In this document: positions 43,686-56,613 of the stretch, piece by piece | Numbering within the stretch: the first letter of the stretch is position 1 | Layout: every line of letters starts with the position of its first letter | DNA from: Puccinellia tenuiflora | Taxonomy: Eukaryota; Streptophyta; Magnoliopsida; Poales; Poaceae | Assembly: GCA_012064385.1 (NCBI GenBank) | Contig: QRDG01000352.1 | Location: 340,265 to 404,264 of the forward strand | DNA: 64,000 bases | Direction of reading: 5' to 3' | Program-made: the position numbers and the translations under genes | The notes under the pieces: generated by a model | Database searches by the model: none | What the model saw: only the letters and a program-made list of their open reading frames with translations | What the model was told of the DNA's origin: nothing

Positions 43686-45257
43686 TCACTGAAGCTTCGA
43701 GTCACGCTAGTCATGCAGCTTTTGACCTAACATGTATCTAGGTTGCCACCGAAGATGATGACTCGTCCCAAATCCCAATGCCTGCTATGTGCAAATACGC
43801 GCCGTACTTTTCTGTGCACCATTTCCTGTCTTGTTCGTGCGCTGTTAGCACTAGCTTGTAATATGACTTGTATGGTCAGAAACCGTATGCAGGCTGCTGC
43901 TTGGCACTGTGGCCCTCGAAAAAAGTGAACATCTGGTGTTCATGCTCCTCATTGCTGGTACTATGTTCCACAATTTAGTTAATCGTTTTTTTATTGGCAT
44001 GTGGTACCTTTTGATGTCATCCTGAAAGAATTCTGCAGCAACTGGTTTGCAGAGTTCGTTACGGGAGTGCTGATAAAAGGCTACAAATGTCTTGACACGA
44101 ATGTTGTAGTATGGCGTCTTTCCTGGTGTTGTCAACAAATATTTCCATCAACAGTCTACTTTTCAACAAATAGATTTATAGCTTGTCTGGTTCTAACTAG
44201 GGCTCAGAGCTTGCTTGAATTTTAGCTTGAGCTGAACTGAGCCTAGTACAACTCACTCAAACTCGACTCATTTGCAGTTGGAGTTCTAACAACTTTCATA
44301 TGTGCCGATCACAACCTTACCGTTGACTTAAGGTCTGATCATGGTGACCAGCTTTATGGTTTAGGTCGGGACCAAGTGAATAGCCGAGACAAACCACACA
44401 GAAGATGGAAAATGACTAGCAGTTTCCCCTTTGACTTAGATTTTGAAATATGGGTTCCTCGGGAAGTCGGGATCCTGTCATCCAGTTATCGTGCTAAATT
44501 CATGCATGTTGATGGTTTTTCCCGGACACTAAGAACAACCGTAAGTATTACCCATCGGAAATGGTCCGTGCAATGAGGCATTTGGGACGAAACAGCACCG
44601 AAGACACACCTTGATTAATCATATGTTATGTGTCACATCCGACACATACAATTTTCCACCATTTTTGCTATGTGTTCATGGGGGCAATAGAGTCGCAAGA
44701 ATTTGTATTGACCCCCCCACATCGATCAGTGACTGGAGGCCCTCCAGTCACTGATCGATATAGTAAAGGGGAAGTCTTCCCAAACCCAACACCTGGAATG
44801 ACAATTGATCGATCTGCGATGAAACTTCCTTTGGGGGTGCTCAGTAAAATACATAAAATCTATTTAAATTTTGTTAGTGGAATTTTGTGTTTAAATTTGG
44901 AGCCGGCTCATACTCGAATTTCCTCGGTACTTCTCATCCGAATCTATGCGGGGTAAACCGTACGTGAAAAGCCCAGGAGCCATACCATGTCGTGGAGTCA
45001 AAGGGGCATCGAACCCGTGCCATTCCTTGTTATTTGGACTTAACCGAAGCAAGTTCGGAATTGTTTTAATCCACACTACAAGCTTGGGCATCCGAATAAG
45101 TTCAAGGATTTCTCTTATTGCATACTAGCCTTCAAATTTCCTGGTTCACCAACTTTTTCCAACTTTAACCAAACTCTGGATCCCGCTGAAACCAAACTAG
45201 GAACCTAAGTGAATCCTGGCCTCTGAACGATAGCACATCGTTGACAAGTGATGTCTG
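43686..45257. other. Intergenic DNA between EDM2 and the reductase gene
   Basis: EDM2 3' flank, then unassigned sequence. The one notable item is a 39-bp palindrome at 44721-44759. No gene recognised. Confidence 0.5.
44721..44759. repeat. Near-perfect 39-bp palindrome
   Basis: A 19-bp arm (ATCGATCAGTGACTGGAGG) is followed, after one C, by its exact reverse complement. No mismatches by eye. Confidence 0.93.
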
Positions 45258-47110
45258 TCACTCCCGTGCGACAGCCACGAGCTGCTTTCCGACGTTGCGC
45301 CCGTAGAAGAGCCCGATGAGCGCCGCCGGAGTGTTCTCGATGCCCTCGACGACGTCCTCCACGTAGGTGATCTTCCCTTCCTTGAGGTAGCCCGCCATCT
45401 CCTCCTCGAACTTGCCGTAGGTGCCGAAGTAGTCCATCACGATGAACCCCTCCATGCGGATGCGCTTGGCTACGACGCAGAAGAGGTTGCGTGCGCCCTC
45501 GGCCTCCTCCAGGTTGTACTGCGAGATCAGCCCGCACATCGACACCCGCCCGTGCAACCTCATGTTGAGCAGCACCGCGTCCAGCATCGCGCCGCCCACG
45601 TTCTCGAAGTAGATGTCGATGCCCTCCGGGAAGCACCTGAGAGCAAGGAGAACCCCTATCAGTTAATCGTTGTCATTGTCGGAAGTTGGAACACAAGAAT
45701 ATGGTACTAGCAAATTGACCTCTTGAGGGCGGCGTTGAGGTCCTGTTCCTTCTTGTAGTTGAAGGCGTCGTCGAATCCAAACTTCGTTTTCAGGAGGTTG
45801 ACCTGACGAGAAGGCAGATTTATCCCATGGAAAATGATGTATCGCTGACGTTATGAAACGTAGTATTAATTTGTACACAGCCGGAGGCAGAGAGAAAACG
45901 AACCTTCTCATCAGAACCGGCACTGCCAACCACATAGCAGCCTGTGATCTTAGCAAGCTGCCCAACAAGCTGTCCTACTGCGCCTGATGCCGCCGAGACA
46001 AATACATACTCCCCTTTTTTCGGCTTGGCCACGTCAAAGAACCCAGCATATGCAGTGAGGCCAGGCATGCCTGAATGATCAAATTACCGTATATTAGCGT
46101 TTAAATATGATGATGAAAATAGTACACCGGGGGTGATTATCAGACTTCCAGGACAGCCCAGGATTGATCAGCTTGATGCCATCTTTAGCAAGAATACAAT
46201 CTAGAAACTAAGAATACAATCAGCTTTATCCGATTTCAGAATAAAAAGAGAACAACAGATTGGTTTGTGACTGATAAAAGTGAACTCACCAAGAACACCT
46301 GTGTAGTAGGAGAGTGGAAATTCAGGATGGCTGATCTTGAACAGCGACTCCGGATTAGCGACCAAAGTGTATTCTTCACATCCTGTCATTCCCCACACCA
46401 GATCGCCCGGCTTGTAACTCGGGTGCCTGGATTCTACCACCTTGCTCACCCCAAAAGTAGTCAAAACCTGAAAGGAAGGATTTCACCAGAGGGGAGAAAG
46501 TTGAGAAAGGATGCTAGATCCGTCAGAAGTAAGGCTGAACAGACTGCCTAGTCCCTGGATCGTTCGGTGAAACAAAAATGTACTACTAATTCAGACTTGG
46601 CAGCTCGCTAGCATAGACGATAACAGAGTGATTAATATTGCAGGTCCTGTTCATGTAACACGCTGCTGCTCCAACAGTTGAGCGAGCCCATCATGCATGA
46701 AAACATATAACAATTGCTCTGGTTGGTATAAACAATGAATTTCCTAGAAAATTGATGGAAGGAAACAAGAGATCTGTACTAACAAACAAGAGATCTGTAC
46801 TAAGGAAAGATAATTTTTTATGCGGGAGGGGTCATGCTTGATATTATACTTCATACTACTACTAGATTAGGGTCGGTACCTCCCCGGGGACGAAGTCCGG
46901 GACGTAGCTGGGCTCGTCGTGCCTGCTCATGCGGCCGCGCATGTAGGGGTCGCAGGAGAGGTAGAGGTTCTTGACCAGCGCCGCCGCCGACCCGGGCGGC
47001 ACGGCCAGGCGCGCCGTCGCCGTGACGACCTCCATGTCGTCCTCGGTGGGGAACCCCGTCACGTGCCGCTTCAGGGTCACCCTCTTGTTGCTCACCTCCG
47101 CCGCCGCCAT
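45258..47110 (-). CDS. NADP-dependent alkenal/one double-bond reductase (MDR family)
   Basis: Five minus-strand exons, 47110-46880, 46467-46290, 46070-45904, 45802-45720 and 45636-45258, give 345 aa, the usual length of this family. Start is MAAAEVSNKRV, stop TGA at 45260-45258. Motifs in order: YLSCDPYMRGRM (~50), SYKPGDLVWG, then GMPGLTAYAGFF and the NADP-binding loop AASGAVGQLVGQLAK, NYKKEQDLNAALKR, FENVGGAMLDAVL, and YEGFIVMDY-like MEGFIVMDYFGTYGKF near the end. Plant members (At-AER, double-bond reductases, allyl-alcohol dehydrogenase-like) reduce the 2,3 double bond of reactive aldehydes, enones or phenylpropenals with NADPH in the cytosol. They lack the zinc sites of alcohol dehydrogenases. 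Substrate cannot be told from sequence. The first exon is GC-rich. All splice sites are GT-AG and the joined frame is open. Confidence 0.93.
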
Positions 47111-47908
47111 GGCTAATTTCCTTGGGTGGACGTACGTACCGCCGATGAGCTCCTGGGTTCCAGATATGTATGTATTGTCGAACGCGTGCGTGTAAAGATG
47201 GGTGTGTTTTCGTGTGTGGCGGATCGAGCGGATGGTGGGTGAGAGTGGGGACCGAGGCCTCGTGAGGCTGGGGAAGGAGGCCGAGCGGTCTGGAAGGAAC
47301 TCGCCATTTTCGCGGCCTCGCGTGTTCGGCGACAGTAACGTTGGGCGGCGCCGACCAAAGGAGGCCCAGCGCCAAAACGTACCCAGTTTTTTCGTCGTCT
47401 CCGTGAGTGAGACCACCTCGTCCTCTCCGCCGATCCTTCCCTACTGCCGTTAACGTAAGTATAATAAATTGTATCCGATACATTGCAGCAGATTTCGTCC
47501 AACTTTCAGGCTTTGTTGGTACCGCCGTACCGGTGTATTTCTAGGGATTTGCGGGTTCGACAAGATTGGGTGAAGGTCGCAATTTCGCCCAATCCCTTTG
47601 AGAACAGGGCCGGTCCTGAGATTTTGAGGATCCGTGATAAAACTAAAATTTTGGACCCCTTAGTACAAATATGTAAAGATGTATGTGGTAGAAAAATAGA
47701 AATCAAACGAGAGACGTTAAATATGTGCTCATGATCACTCACATTGTTATCATTCGCGTTCATGTCTACGTTATCTTTTATATTGAGCACACCAGGCCCG
47801 CACTGGCCCGACCGGGCCGAGATGGGCTCGTAAAGCTCCGGCCGTCCTACTGCAATAGGCAGGCCGCAACGCCGCAGTCCCATGACCCCACCTAGTCACC
47901 GCCTCCAC
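47111..47908. other. Region upstream of the reductase gene
   Basis: Promoter side of the reductase gene (minus strand), then unassigned sequence. A stretch at 47607-47660 (CAGGGCCGGTCCTGAG...) resembles the end of a common grass DNA-transposon family, but no partner end was found. Confidence 0.4.
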
Positions 47909-50900
47909 TGTAACAGCCCCAGTTTGGCACCATAAAATATGGGCCAAATTTTCACTTTTGCTTTGCATTGCATCATGGCATACTTATTTTAAATTGCTTA
48001 AGTTGAATAAAAGCAACACTTGAAAATTAAAACAAAGGAAGCAAAATCCTTCCTAAAAATCCCAAACAAAATGCATTACTCAATTTGGCAAAACCAATTG
48101 TTCTTGAGTCTCCAAATTGTCTAGGAAGCTCAAGGATATATTCTATAAATATTTATCAAAGGCACTTTCTTGCCAAGCAAAGATTTAAATTTGAGAATTC
48201 AAAATTGGCTCAATTCTATTTCTATTTTTGAGACCAAGTTGAGTTTTCCAAAAATTCAAAATAAAATCATGGGGAGCTTCAATATTATCCTGAGAGCCTC
48301 CATGAATATTTTCATCATTTTTGAAATTGTTTAAGTGCTCCAAATAAATACAATATGGAAATTATCAAATTTTGACCTTAATTAAAATTTATGAATAAAT
48401 TTATATCTAAACAATTATTTTTGGAACACCAAATTTTTGTGGAGCTTCCTCATGACATAGGGAGCCCACATGAATTTTTCTAGAATTTCTAAAATTGGTT
48501 AAATGGCTCATTTCAAATAGCTAAACCCTGCTGTTTTAAAATCAGAAAAAGAAAATGGGCAAAAGTTAGAATTCTGACAGGGGGCCCCCCTGTCATACTC
48601 CCCTTGCTTCCTCCTTCGCCACAGTGGCGACCATGGCCACTGGCGCCATGCCGTGCGCCCCATGCCGCCCAAATGCCGTGGCCCCCTGGTGGACAAGCAC
48701 GCCACCTGCTCCTCGCTCACTCCCTGACCCATTCCTCCGCTCACCTGCTTCCCAGCCTCTCTTCCCTCTCCACCCGAGCTACCGCCATAGCCGCCGTGCT
48801 TGCCGAGCTTGCCGCCGTCGATTGGGGCCGCCCCGTGCAGATCGACGCCGGTAAAACCCTCTGCCGGGTCCCTCTCTTTCTCCATGCCGAAGCAATTGAG
48901 CCGGGGTGACCGCAATCACCGACGCCGTCCTCTTCATCCTCTGCATTGCCCAGGTGCCGTCGAGCACGCGCTCATCGATTCCGCCCCTCCGCGCCGTCTC
49001 TGTCCACGCCCTAGAGCTCAGGGTGAGCTCCGCTTTCATTTTAGCTTTTCCCCGCATCCCTTTTTCCTCTCCCGCCGCCGGTCATCGTCGATCACCACCG
49101 CATGCCGCCGCCACAGTGCGCCCGGCCTGGACACCGGCCTGTCCTTGCGCTTGGCCTGGGCCGGCCAAAAGGCCGGCAGCCTCTAGAACCCTCCCGGCCT
49201 GGAGCCCAGCCTGGGCCGGCCACGAGGCTGGCTGCCTCGGGTCACTGCCCGGCCTTGGGCCCGGCCTGTCCGGTCTGGAGGCCGGCCTATCTGCAGTTGG
49301 GCCTTTCCTTTTTGGAATTAAAATGAAATTAAAACAATTAATAACTATTCAAATAATGATCCAAATTTGACAAATCAAATATAAAATTGTTCAGAAAAAC
49401 AAACTCCACAAGTTAGAAGCATTGAAATGATATTTTGAGTTTATATTTTTGCTGTTTGTTAAGAATTCCTAAAATGGTATAAATAATACCTAATTTGGGA
49501 AAATCATAATTCGATAAATATTAAACCAAAAATTATGAATAAAATATCAAAATGATCAGTGTTTCAAATGCTATCAAATCATGATCACAAATATTTATTT
49601 GATGTTAGTCATAAATTGGTTAAAAGAATTAAATTCAATTAATTATTTAATTCGCTATTTATTCATCGATAATTGGAAATTTACAAATGAGGTACCAAAA
49701 TGATCGGCAGAACAAAACCTATTTAATCATGTCATGTTCATGCATATCCAAGCCACTTCTTTAATAATGTAATAATTTATAAACAATGTGGCCATTAAGT
49801 TAAATATGGGGCTGTTCCCAAATAATTGCATTAATTGTTTGGAACTCCATTTAATTTGTTAGTTAATTTAAATGATGATATCTTTGCACCAACTTGCCAT
49901 GTCATCATGTGATTGTGCATTGCACCTGTCTTCTTGTATTTATTTGTTCCTTTGCTATTATTTTGGGTATCGATAGATTCCGGAGTCGAGGGTTCCCCTA
50001 CCTACCTCGACGAGCCGTACTACACGCCCCGGCAGCAAGGCAAGAGATAACCTAATCTTCTTGGCATTCTAGCATCCTATTGTTTTATAAACTTATTTTA
50101 TCCACCATAATATTGCATTCGATTCCAATGTCAATTTTGGTCAATAGTAGCCTATGATTGCATGTTTTTTCCCGAACCTTCACATGCTTCCCCTCTTATG
50201 AACCATAGGCTTGATGTGTTGGACGGTGACAAAGACATAATAGTTGTTACATATGCTTAGCTATGCTTAGTCAAATGCTATTTATGTCCGTTGTTTAAAT
50301 TCCATAATTGTTGATGTTGATGGAATGTTCGGACATGGTGGATACTTGTGGTTCCTTAATTAAAATGCTTAAAAGGCTTGGATGAGTTGCCATCGGGGAT
50401 GGTGGGTTGCCTCATTCTTGCCCCTAGGTGCGAGTTCTTGTCTCTAGACTCATGATCGAGCATGCTGCCATTGGTGGGAGTATGGGCTCCTTACTAACTG
50501 AATAACTTGTGCGGGCGTATCCAAGGATCCTCTAGATTTGCGCTTTCCATTTGCGTGTGAGTTGCAGGTGGACGAAGGCGCGATGAAGAGGGTGTGTGTG
50601 GTGTTAGGGCGTGGCGATGGGGGCAGGGACTGAAATAGGCTGGGTAAACTTGCCCTGTCGCCACAGATTATTCTTGGATAGTCTCACGCGAGGTAAAGGT
50701 TTAACCGCACCCACTTGCCAGCTTTCCCCGGAAGAGAGCTAACTAGGCGAGCCAGACGGTACCAATGGGTTAAGTAGTACACCCTTGCAAGGTTAAATCT
50801 TTTCTAAAAGCCATGTCCGCGGTTATGGACGACTTGGGAACGGATATACGAGACCATAGAGAACCTTAACCTAATTAAAATTTGGCAGCTAAAGGTTGCA

Positions 50901-51707
50901 TTACAACGTGTGACAAAAGGTTCATTTCCTCGAGGGGGATTCGAGGGAGTGCCTTTCATGGAGATGAGTGGTTCTGGTTACAAATGGTTCGATGAGAACC
51001 AAAGAGGAAAGTTTACTCTCTTATCCCCTTTATGAAAAATACTCTGAGTAGTCGATGCCATGGGTCATTTTCATCTCTTTAATTGAAAACTAGCTTTATG
51101 CAAAATAGCTACTATACAGCTTTAGAGCCTCCGTCATCATTGGGCCTATATCGCCCTACTAAACTTACGAGTACGTCGTACTCAGTCTCTGTTTGCTGCC
51201 TTTATTAATTTGTTTCAGAGGAGGACGACACCGAGCACACAGGTGGTTTTTTCCTGGACATCGACGAATAGTTCGGGGTTCCCAGGTGGCAGCTTGGGAC
51301 CGTGGAACAAGCTGGCTGGGATTGTTTATGTGTAGGCCTCTTAGGCCATATATTTGGATCTTGTTGTACTAGACAACACTAATTCGCTTCCGCATGATGA
51401 ACTGATGGGTCTGTGACCCCTTTTGTGTATAATATTTGTATCTTTCTCATATATGAGTTGCTATATGAATCTTTGTGTCGTAGAGTCTGTGATGTGCCAG
51501 TTGTTTCACAAGTCTTGATCTCTCTACTATACATGATAGCTATGTCTGAGCTTATGGCATGATCGAGGTGTTGCGTGCCGATGATCCATTCCGAGCACGC
51601 CTGCCAAAGGTTTTGGCCTGGGATTGGTAAACCCAGTAACCTTCGATTGTGTAGCATGACCGGTTGCACAAAGGTTCATTGTATAGTTCTGGGGTCGGGG
51701 CGCCACA
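47909..51707 (+). repeat. 5' LTR of the 12.5-kb element
   Basis: 3799 bp. It includes an A/T-rich start, a GC-rich part with repeated CCGGCC (49130-49290), and a transcribed-looking end. Compared with the 3' LTR it lacks about 40 bp of the CCGGCC repeat near 49143. Confidence 0.92.
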
Positions 51708-51710
51708 AGT

Positions 51711-51722
51711 TGGTATCAGAGC
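51711..51722 (+). other. Primer binding site (initiator tRNA-Met type)
   Basis: TGGTATCAGAGC three bases after the 5' LTR end. Confidence 0.88.
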
Positions 51723-52487
51723 AGGACTACCTGTAGGAAACTCTTTCTATTGGTCGATGTCGAGTCTAGTGTTCGAGAAAATTATTTTTTACCTAAAAAT
51801 GAGTTGTGAAAACCCTCTTATGATTCTTTTACTCCTCATCCAATTCGCTCTACTCTGATATCTTACCTCTATTTGATTTAACGGTTCTTCTGATCATCGG
51901 CAAATTCTAATCTTTAGGATCATGGGGTGGGCTTCTACCTTTAGTTTACCGGTTAGCTCTGCTCGTCTGCCGAATCTAAAGCCCGAAGAGAGGAAGTATT
52001 GCGGATCGTCAAGACGTTCCTTTGCTTTAGCCCAAGATCTTGAACCGAAGGTCCCGGATTGTGCTAGGGCTCTGGTGTAATGATTCATGAGGGTTGTCAC
52101 CCTTGTGAGCATTATGCTATTGTGAGTTCCGGTGCATAAAGCTGATCTTTAACCCAAGATCTTTTCCGTCGAACCCTGGTGCTAATGGTCAAACCCTACA
52201 TCAGGTTGGCAAATGTGAAGTTAGTCTTCAAAACTCGAGGTTGCAGCCGTAATTGACTTGCTCAGCAACACTCTTCTCTGTCACTAGCTTTAGCTAGGCT
52301 CTCTATCTTGGAACCATCTGAATCATGACGGGATTGCTCTTAACGAGTTTTTCCATCAATAATTGTGATTCCTCCGGTAACACCCGCTTCCTGAAACCCT
52401 TTCGGCACTAGTTGTCGTAAGAGTGCTAACAAGGGCATCTGCAATATCTTGAGATTGTTGTTAGCCCGTTCCTTGCTCTAGACCTGT

Positions 52488-54828
52488 TGAAAGTGCATGG
52501 TTGATCCCATGCATGGTTTTGGTAATTAATGACAATCTCTATGGACTAATATTTGCATTGAGCTATGTGTAGGTTGTCTTTTAGCTTGTGTCAAGATCAT
52601 TTGTTGATCAAGGCCAAGCTTGCTTGTCTCCATTTGTTGGAGTCAAGCTCAAGGGATGAAAAGATTTGTGTTGATCAAGGCTAAGTGCGGGTTGATCGAC
52701 ACTCAAGTCCAAGTGAAGATATGCCGAAGAGTGCTTTTCCCATCTTGGTGTATGGGGGAGCGTCATGTGAATCTTCACCAAGCGAAGCGCAATGAAGAAA
52801 GGTGGTGCGTCTTGAGGAGATGAAGATCGTCTTCATCAACCTCAAGTGGATTAATGCGCAAGGCAAAGGTATGATCTTGATAGGGCTTTTATTTTACCAG
52901 TCTCATGATGTTAGTTGAGAGACCGGGTTATAGGATAGATAGCCGTACTATCAAGAGGGGCTCTCGACCGAGTATCGTGATCGTATCGTTCGTGGAGAGC
53001 TCAAACCTTTGCATCCATGCAATCATCTTTCTTGGTTCTTATTTGGCTTTTATCCATGTGAGAATTTAGAGCTTGTGTTCATCTCCATACCAAGCTCTAG
53101 TTCATCAAAAACGGATCTTGTGAATATCTTCTTGTGTTTTTGATATCGGAGGTTTTACCGGTTTGTCTCTTCTACGAGAGGTCAAACTCTCTCCTTATGA
53201 TTTCCTCCTCACATGATAGACTATGATGTGTATATGCATGATCTTGTAGGGCTTGTGATTATATTCGAAACAAGCCCAAGATCATTGAAAACGGAGTCTT
53301 GATGAAAAGCTTGTGCGTTTTCGGTGTTGGAGATTTTGCCGGTTCATCCGCTTGGAAAGGTCTCACCATTCCATCCCTCCGCACAATCTCCTTTGCTTGT
53401 TTTCATATTTTCAGTTTTTGTAGGGTATGCTCTTGTCGTCCTCTTTCCAACAAAATTGGATTCACTCGATTCGGACTTCATTTGCAAAAGTTATGGCAGT
53501 TCTGGTTTTCACTGTTTGGATCTACCCCGGAGATGGACCGGAGTCTCCGGCCCACCGGAGTCTCCGGCCCAAGGGACCCGGAATCTCCGGCCCCCAAGTT
53601 TTCTCTCCGTTCTTTGCATCTGTGTGGTGCGCCTCTGGATAGGGGTCCGGAGCTACCCCGGAGGGTGCCCGGAGTCTCCGGCCTGGCCGGAGTCTCCGGC
53701 CCCAAGGACCGGAATCTCCGGCCTCCCCGATGACCCAGCAGGCCGGAGTCTCCGGCCACTTACTCCGGAGTCTCCGGCCTGGACAGGCTCCAACGGCTAG
53801 TTTTTGGGGGAGGCTATAAAAAGCCTCCTTCCCCCCCAAAACCTGGTTACACACCTTGCTCACTTGTTCTTGCTCTTCCCTTTGGTTCTAATCCTTGTGA
53901 GCTTGATTCCTCTCTTCCCCTCCAATGATTCTTGCCCAAATTTAGGGTTTCAAGAGAGGAGATCTAGATCTACCATTCCACCAATCAAAATCCCCTCTAA
54001 GTGAGGGAATCTTGTGGATCTAGATTTTGGGGTTGCTTTGTGTTCATCCCCTTTGTTCTTCCTCTCTTATTCCCTCCATAGCATTTGTTGCTTTGGTTGG
54101 AATTTGAGAGTGAAGGATTTGACCACTTCGTGTGTTCTTGCCTCTTGCATTAGTTGCATCGGGTTGCTCTCTCCACGGTGATACGTGAAGTTGAAGGTTG
54201 AGAAGCTTGTTACTCTTGGGTGCATTGTGTTCCCAAGAGCTTGTTGCCTCTTGGGTGCTACCCTAGACGGTTGGAGGTGCCGCGAAGACTTCGAGTTGTG
54301 AAGCTTCGGCACGAGTTTGGGAGCCCCCAATTGAGTTGTGGGTGTGTGCCCCAAGAGAAGTTGTAAAGGGCTCCGGAATCCGCCCCGAAGGATTCCGATA
54401 GTGGAAGGTGAACCAATCCCTTGGGTGAGGTTCATCGGAGAATAGGGTGAGGCCTTTGTGGCATCTTGAGTAGGCCTCTTGTGGCGAGCTCACACCCCTC
54501 CAACGAGATGTACTCCCTTACAAGGAGGAACTCGGGAATACATCCTCGTCTCTGCGTGCCTCGGTTATTTCTATACCCGAGCTTTACTTATGCAATTTAC
54601 ATTGTGATAGCCTTCGTGCTTGAAGTTCATATCTTGCTCTCACCTTGTTGCTTGAATTGCTTAGCATAAGTTGTTGGTGCACATAGGTGAGCCTAGTAAT
54701 TAGGTTGTTGGCTTGTTAATTTAAACACATAGTTTTATTCCGCAATTATCAAGCCCCTAATTAGAAAAAGTTTTAATCGCCTATTCACCCCCCCTCTAGG
54801 CGACATCTCGGGCATAGTTGTTCTTTCA
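52488..54828 (+). mobile_element. Solo LTR of a second Sirevirus family, nested
   Basis: 2341 bp starting TGAAAGTGCATGG and ending TTGTTCTTTCA, flanked by the perfect 5-bp duplication CCTGT (52483-52487 and 54829-54833). It has the Sirevirus plan: a CCGGAGTCTCCGG array (53535-53785), a TATA box (53814-53820), and the stretch with GGGAGCCCCCAATT and CACCCCTCCAACGAGA also found in the 17870 and 28487 LTRs. No internal region remains, so it formed by LTR-LTR recombination after insertion. Confidence 0.92.
53809..53828 (+). promoter_or_regulatory. Solo-LTR TATA box inside an inverted repeat
   Basis: GGAGGCTATAAAAAGCCTCC: 7-bp arms around ATAAAA, extended outward by G and C runs. Same plan as the TATA box of the other Sirevirus LTRs but a different stem sequence. 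Confidence 0.8.
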
Positions 54829-54863
54829 CCTGTCGTCCGACCCCTATCTGCCTGTTGACAGTC

Positions 54864-55090
54864 AAGTTTTATCGTGCATTGGGGTGGCCTGATGCATGTT
54901 ATTCTTGTGGTTCGTCAAGACATTCCACTTCGGAATGTCGGGAGAAGCAAACTCCGGTACCTTGTCAAATTCTCGGCCATATCAAATTTTTGTGATTCGC
55001 GGAGTAAGAGCTTGTCTAGCTTTTGTTCCGTTCCACCTTGGAGTGTCACACTCTTTTATATCAAGAGGTCGTGCTTGGTCTCATGACGTA
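54864..55090 (+). pseudogene. Decayed gag zinc knuckle and protease trace of the 12.5-kb element
   Basis: 54864-54995 encodes FYRALGWPDACYSCG and then HSTSEC, a CX2CX4HX4C zinc knuckle, ending in a stop at 54993. In another frame GVSHSFISRG (about 55042) resembles the start of a retroviral-type protease (family form DxGASHSFI) with the catalytic aspartate not visible. The rest of the interior to 56613 has no domain I can read. Confidence 0.6.
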
Positions 55091-56598
55091 CTTGATGAAG
55101 TGATGCTCTTACCCTTCCTTATCCATCTACCTCCGAGATACCCGGGCTCGAGAATGTTGAGGATGTATATCGTTGTGGTAATCGGATATTCTTAGCAATT
55201 GTTATTGCTTTGGAACTCCACGGACTTTGGTGGCACTCTTAGCATGATTGGTAATCATATCCTCGAGCTGAGTTGTCTGTGTTGCCAAGTCCATTCGTTC
55301 AGGTGCACACCTTCGGTCAACGAGTTAGATTCATGTCGAAACTCTAAAGACCACATCTTTTTCCTTGAACAGCAAGTTTCTCTCGCAACCAGTGACTTTT
55401 GTCGCTGTGGATCCGAGTGAAGTTCACTTGTCTCCTCGGGTTTAAATCACAAGTTGGTCATGCATGTGCGGATTGTTGTTGAGATGGTAGGTTGTGGCCT
55501 CCAGTTCTCTAAATACGTCATGTATGCCACTATCCATTTTGTTCTTGAATAAGAAGAAGTTGCCAAATCTCAGTATCTTACCGGTGTTTCCCAATCAGGA
55601 CTCCGTTGTGCTTTAGTGATTGGAGTACATGCTGGTTCAATTCTCTCTTAGTAATCGTGACCCCATGGTTTTCCCAATCTCGATCGTGTTCTGGAGCTTG
55701 ACATTGTAGCTCAGAGCTTGAGAATCTGGTTACCCTATCTATCGGTTGACTTTAGCAAACTCCTTCCTCGGACCTGTCAAGTCTGAACTATCCGCACGCT
55801 TAACTGAATCTGAATCTCAAGCAGAAATGATGCTTGGAGTTTATCAAGAGCATGACCTAAGCCTACTAGTAACCCAACAAGTTCGATGTTGTGGTTCACG
55901 CACCTCACCGGAAGATCTGCTGATGAAATCTTTTAAACCTTTAAAATCAACCACTGTCCATGAGGGTCATGTGTAACCTAATCTAAGAGTTTCCCTTATA
56001 GTATTTTCTCTATCTTCAAGTACGACCTTCGCTTGATGGTCGATTAAAGGCTATTCCGAAACCTGAGTGTGATACCTAGAACCTCAAGGAGAACAAATTC
56101 CACGGAGTTGCTAAATATCTATCGGTCAATCCCCCTACTCCTTGTATCTTGGAAATAGCTAGTGTACAAGGTTTGATCCCTCCATCTAAATGTGGATCCG
56201 TGCTATATCTTTCCCCGAGGTGAAACTGAAGATTCAATCAATCACCCATACTTTCCGTTAGTTCACCAGACACGGTAGGGCCAAGCTTTCAACCTCGTGG
56301 AAGTATCTGGTATGTCAAAAGTGTGGAGTCCAGAAGTTGTCCTATCCTCCGCTCGACCTTTGTTTGGTCACGCTGTTCCTAGTTTTCCCCACTGGCTTAT
56401 GGTTTTGGCCAAAAATTCATTTTGTCTGTCACCTTAAGCTATCTTCTGTCCTTTCCGCCGTATTGGCATGTCATGCTGGTTAGCCCAATCGCTGCACCGA
56501 GGAAGATCATCGTGGGAACGAGTAGATCGTTGAAGATAAGAGTTGCCATGTTTCCCTCATCACTCTTCCTACTCTAGAATCTCGGGATGAGATTCCTG

Positions 56599-56613
56599 TA
56601 AGGGGGGTAGAAT
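56599..56613 (+). other. Polypurine tract of the 12.5-kb element
   Basis: TAAGGGGGGTAGAAT immediately precedes the 3' LTR. Confidence 0.75.

Noticed and set aside
48604..49370. ORFs of 100-154 codons in the GC-rich part of the long LTRs (also 57279-58080)
   Set aside because: They occur in both LTRs, differ in frame between copies, and encode Pro/Arg/Ala-rich low-complexity text.
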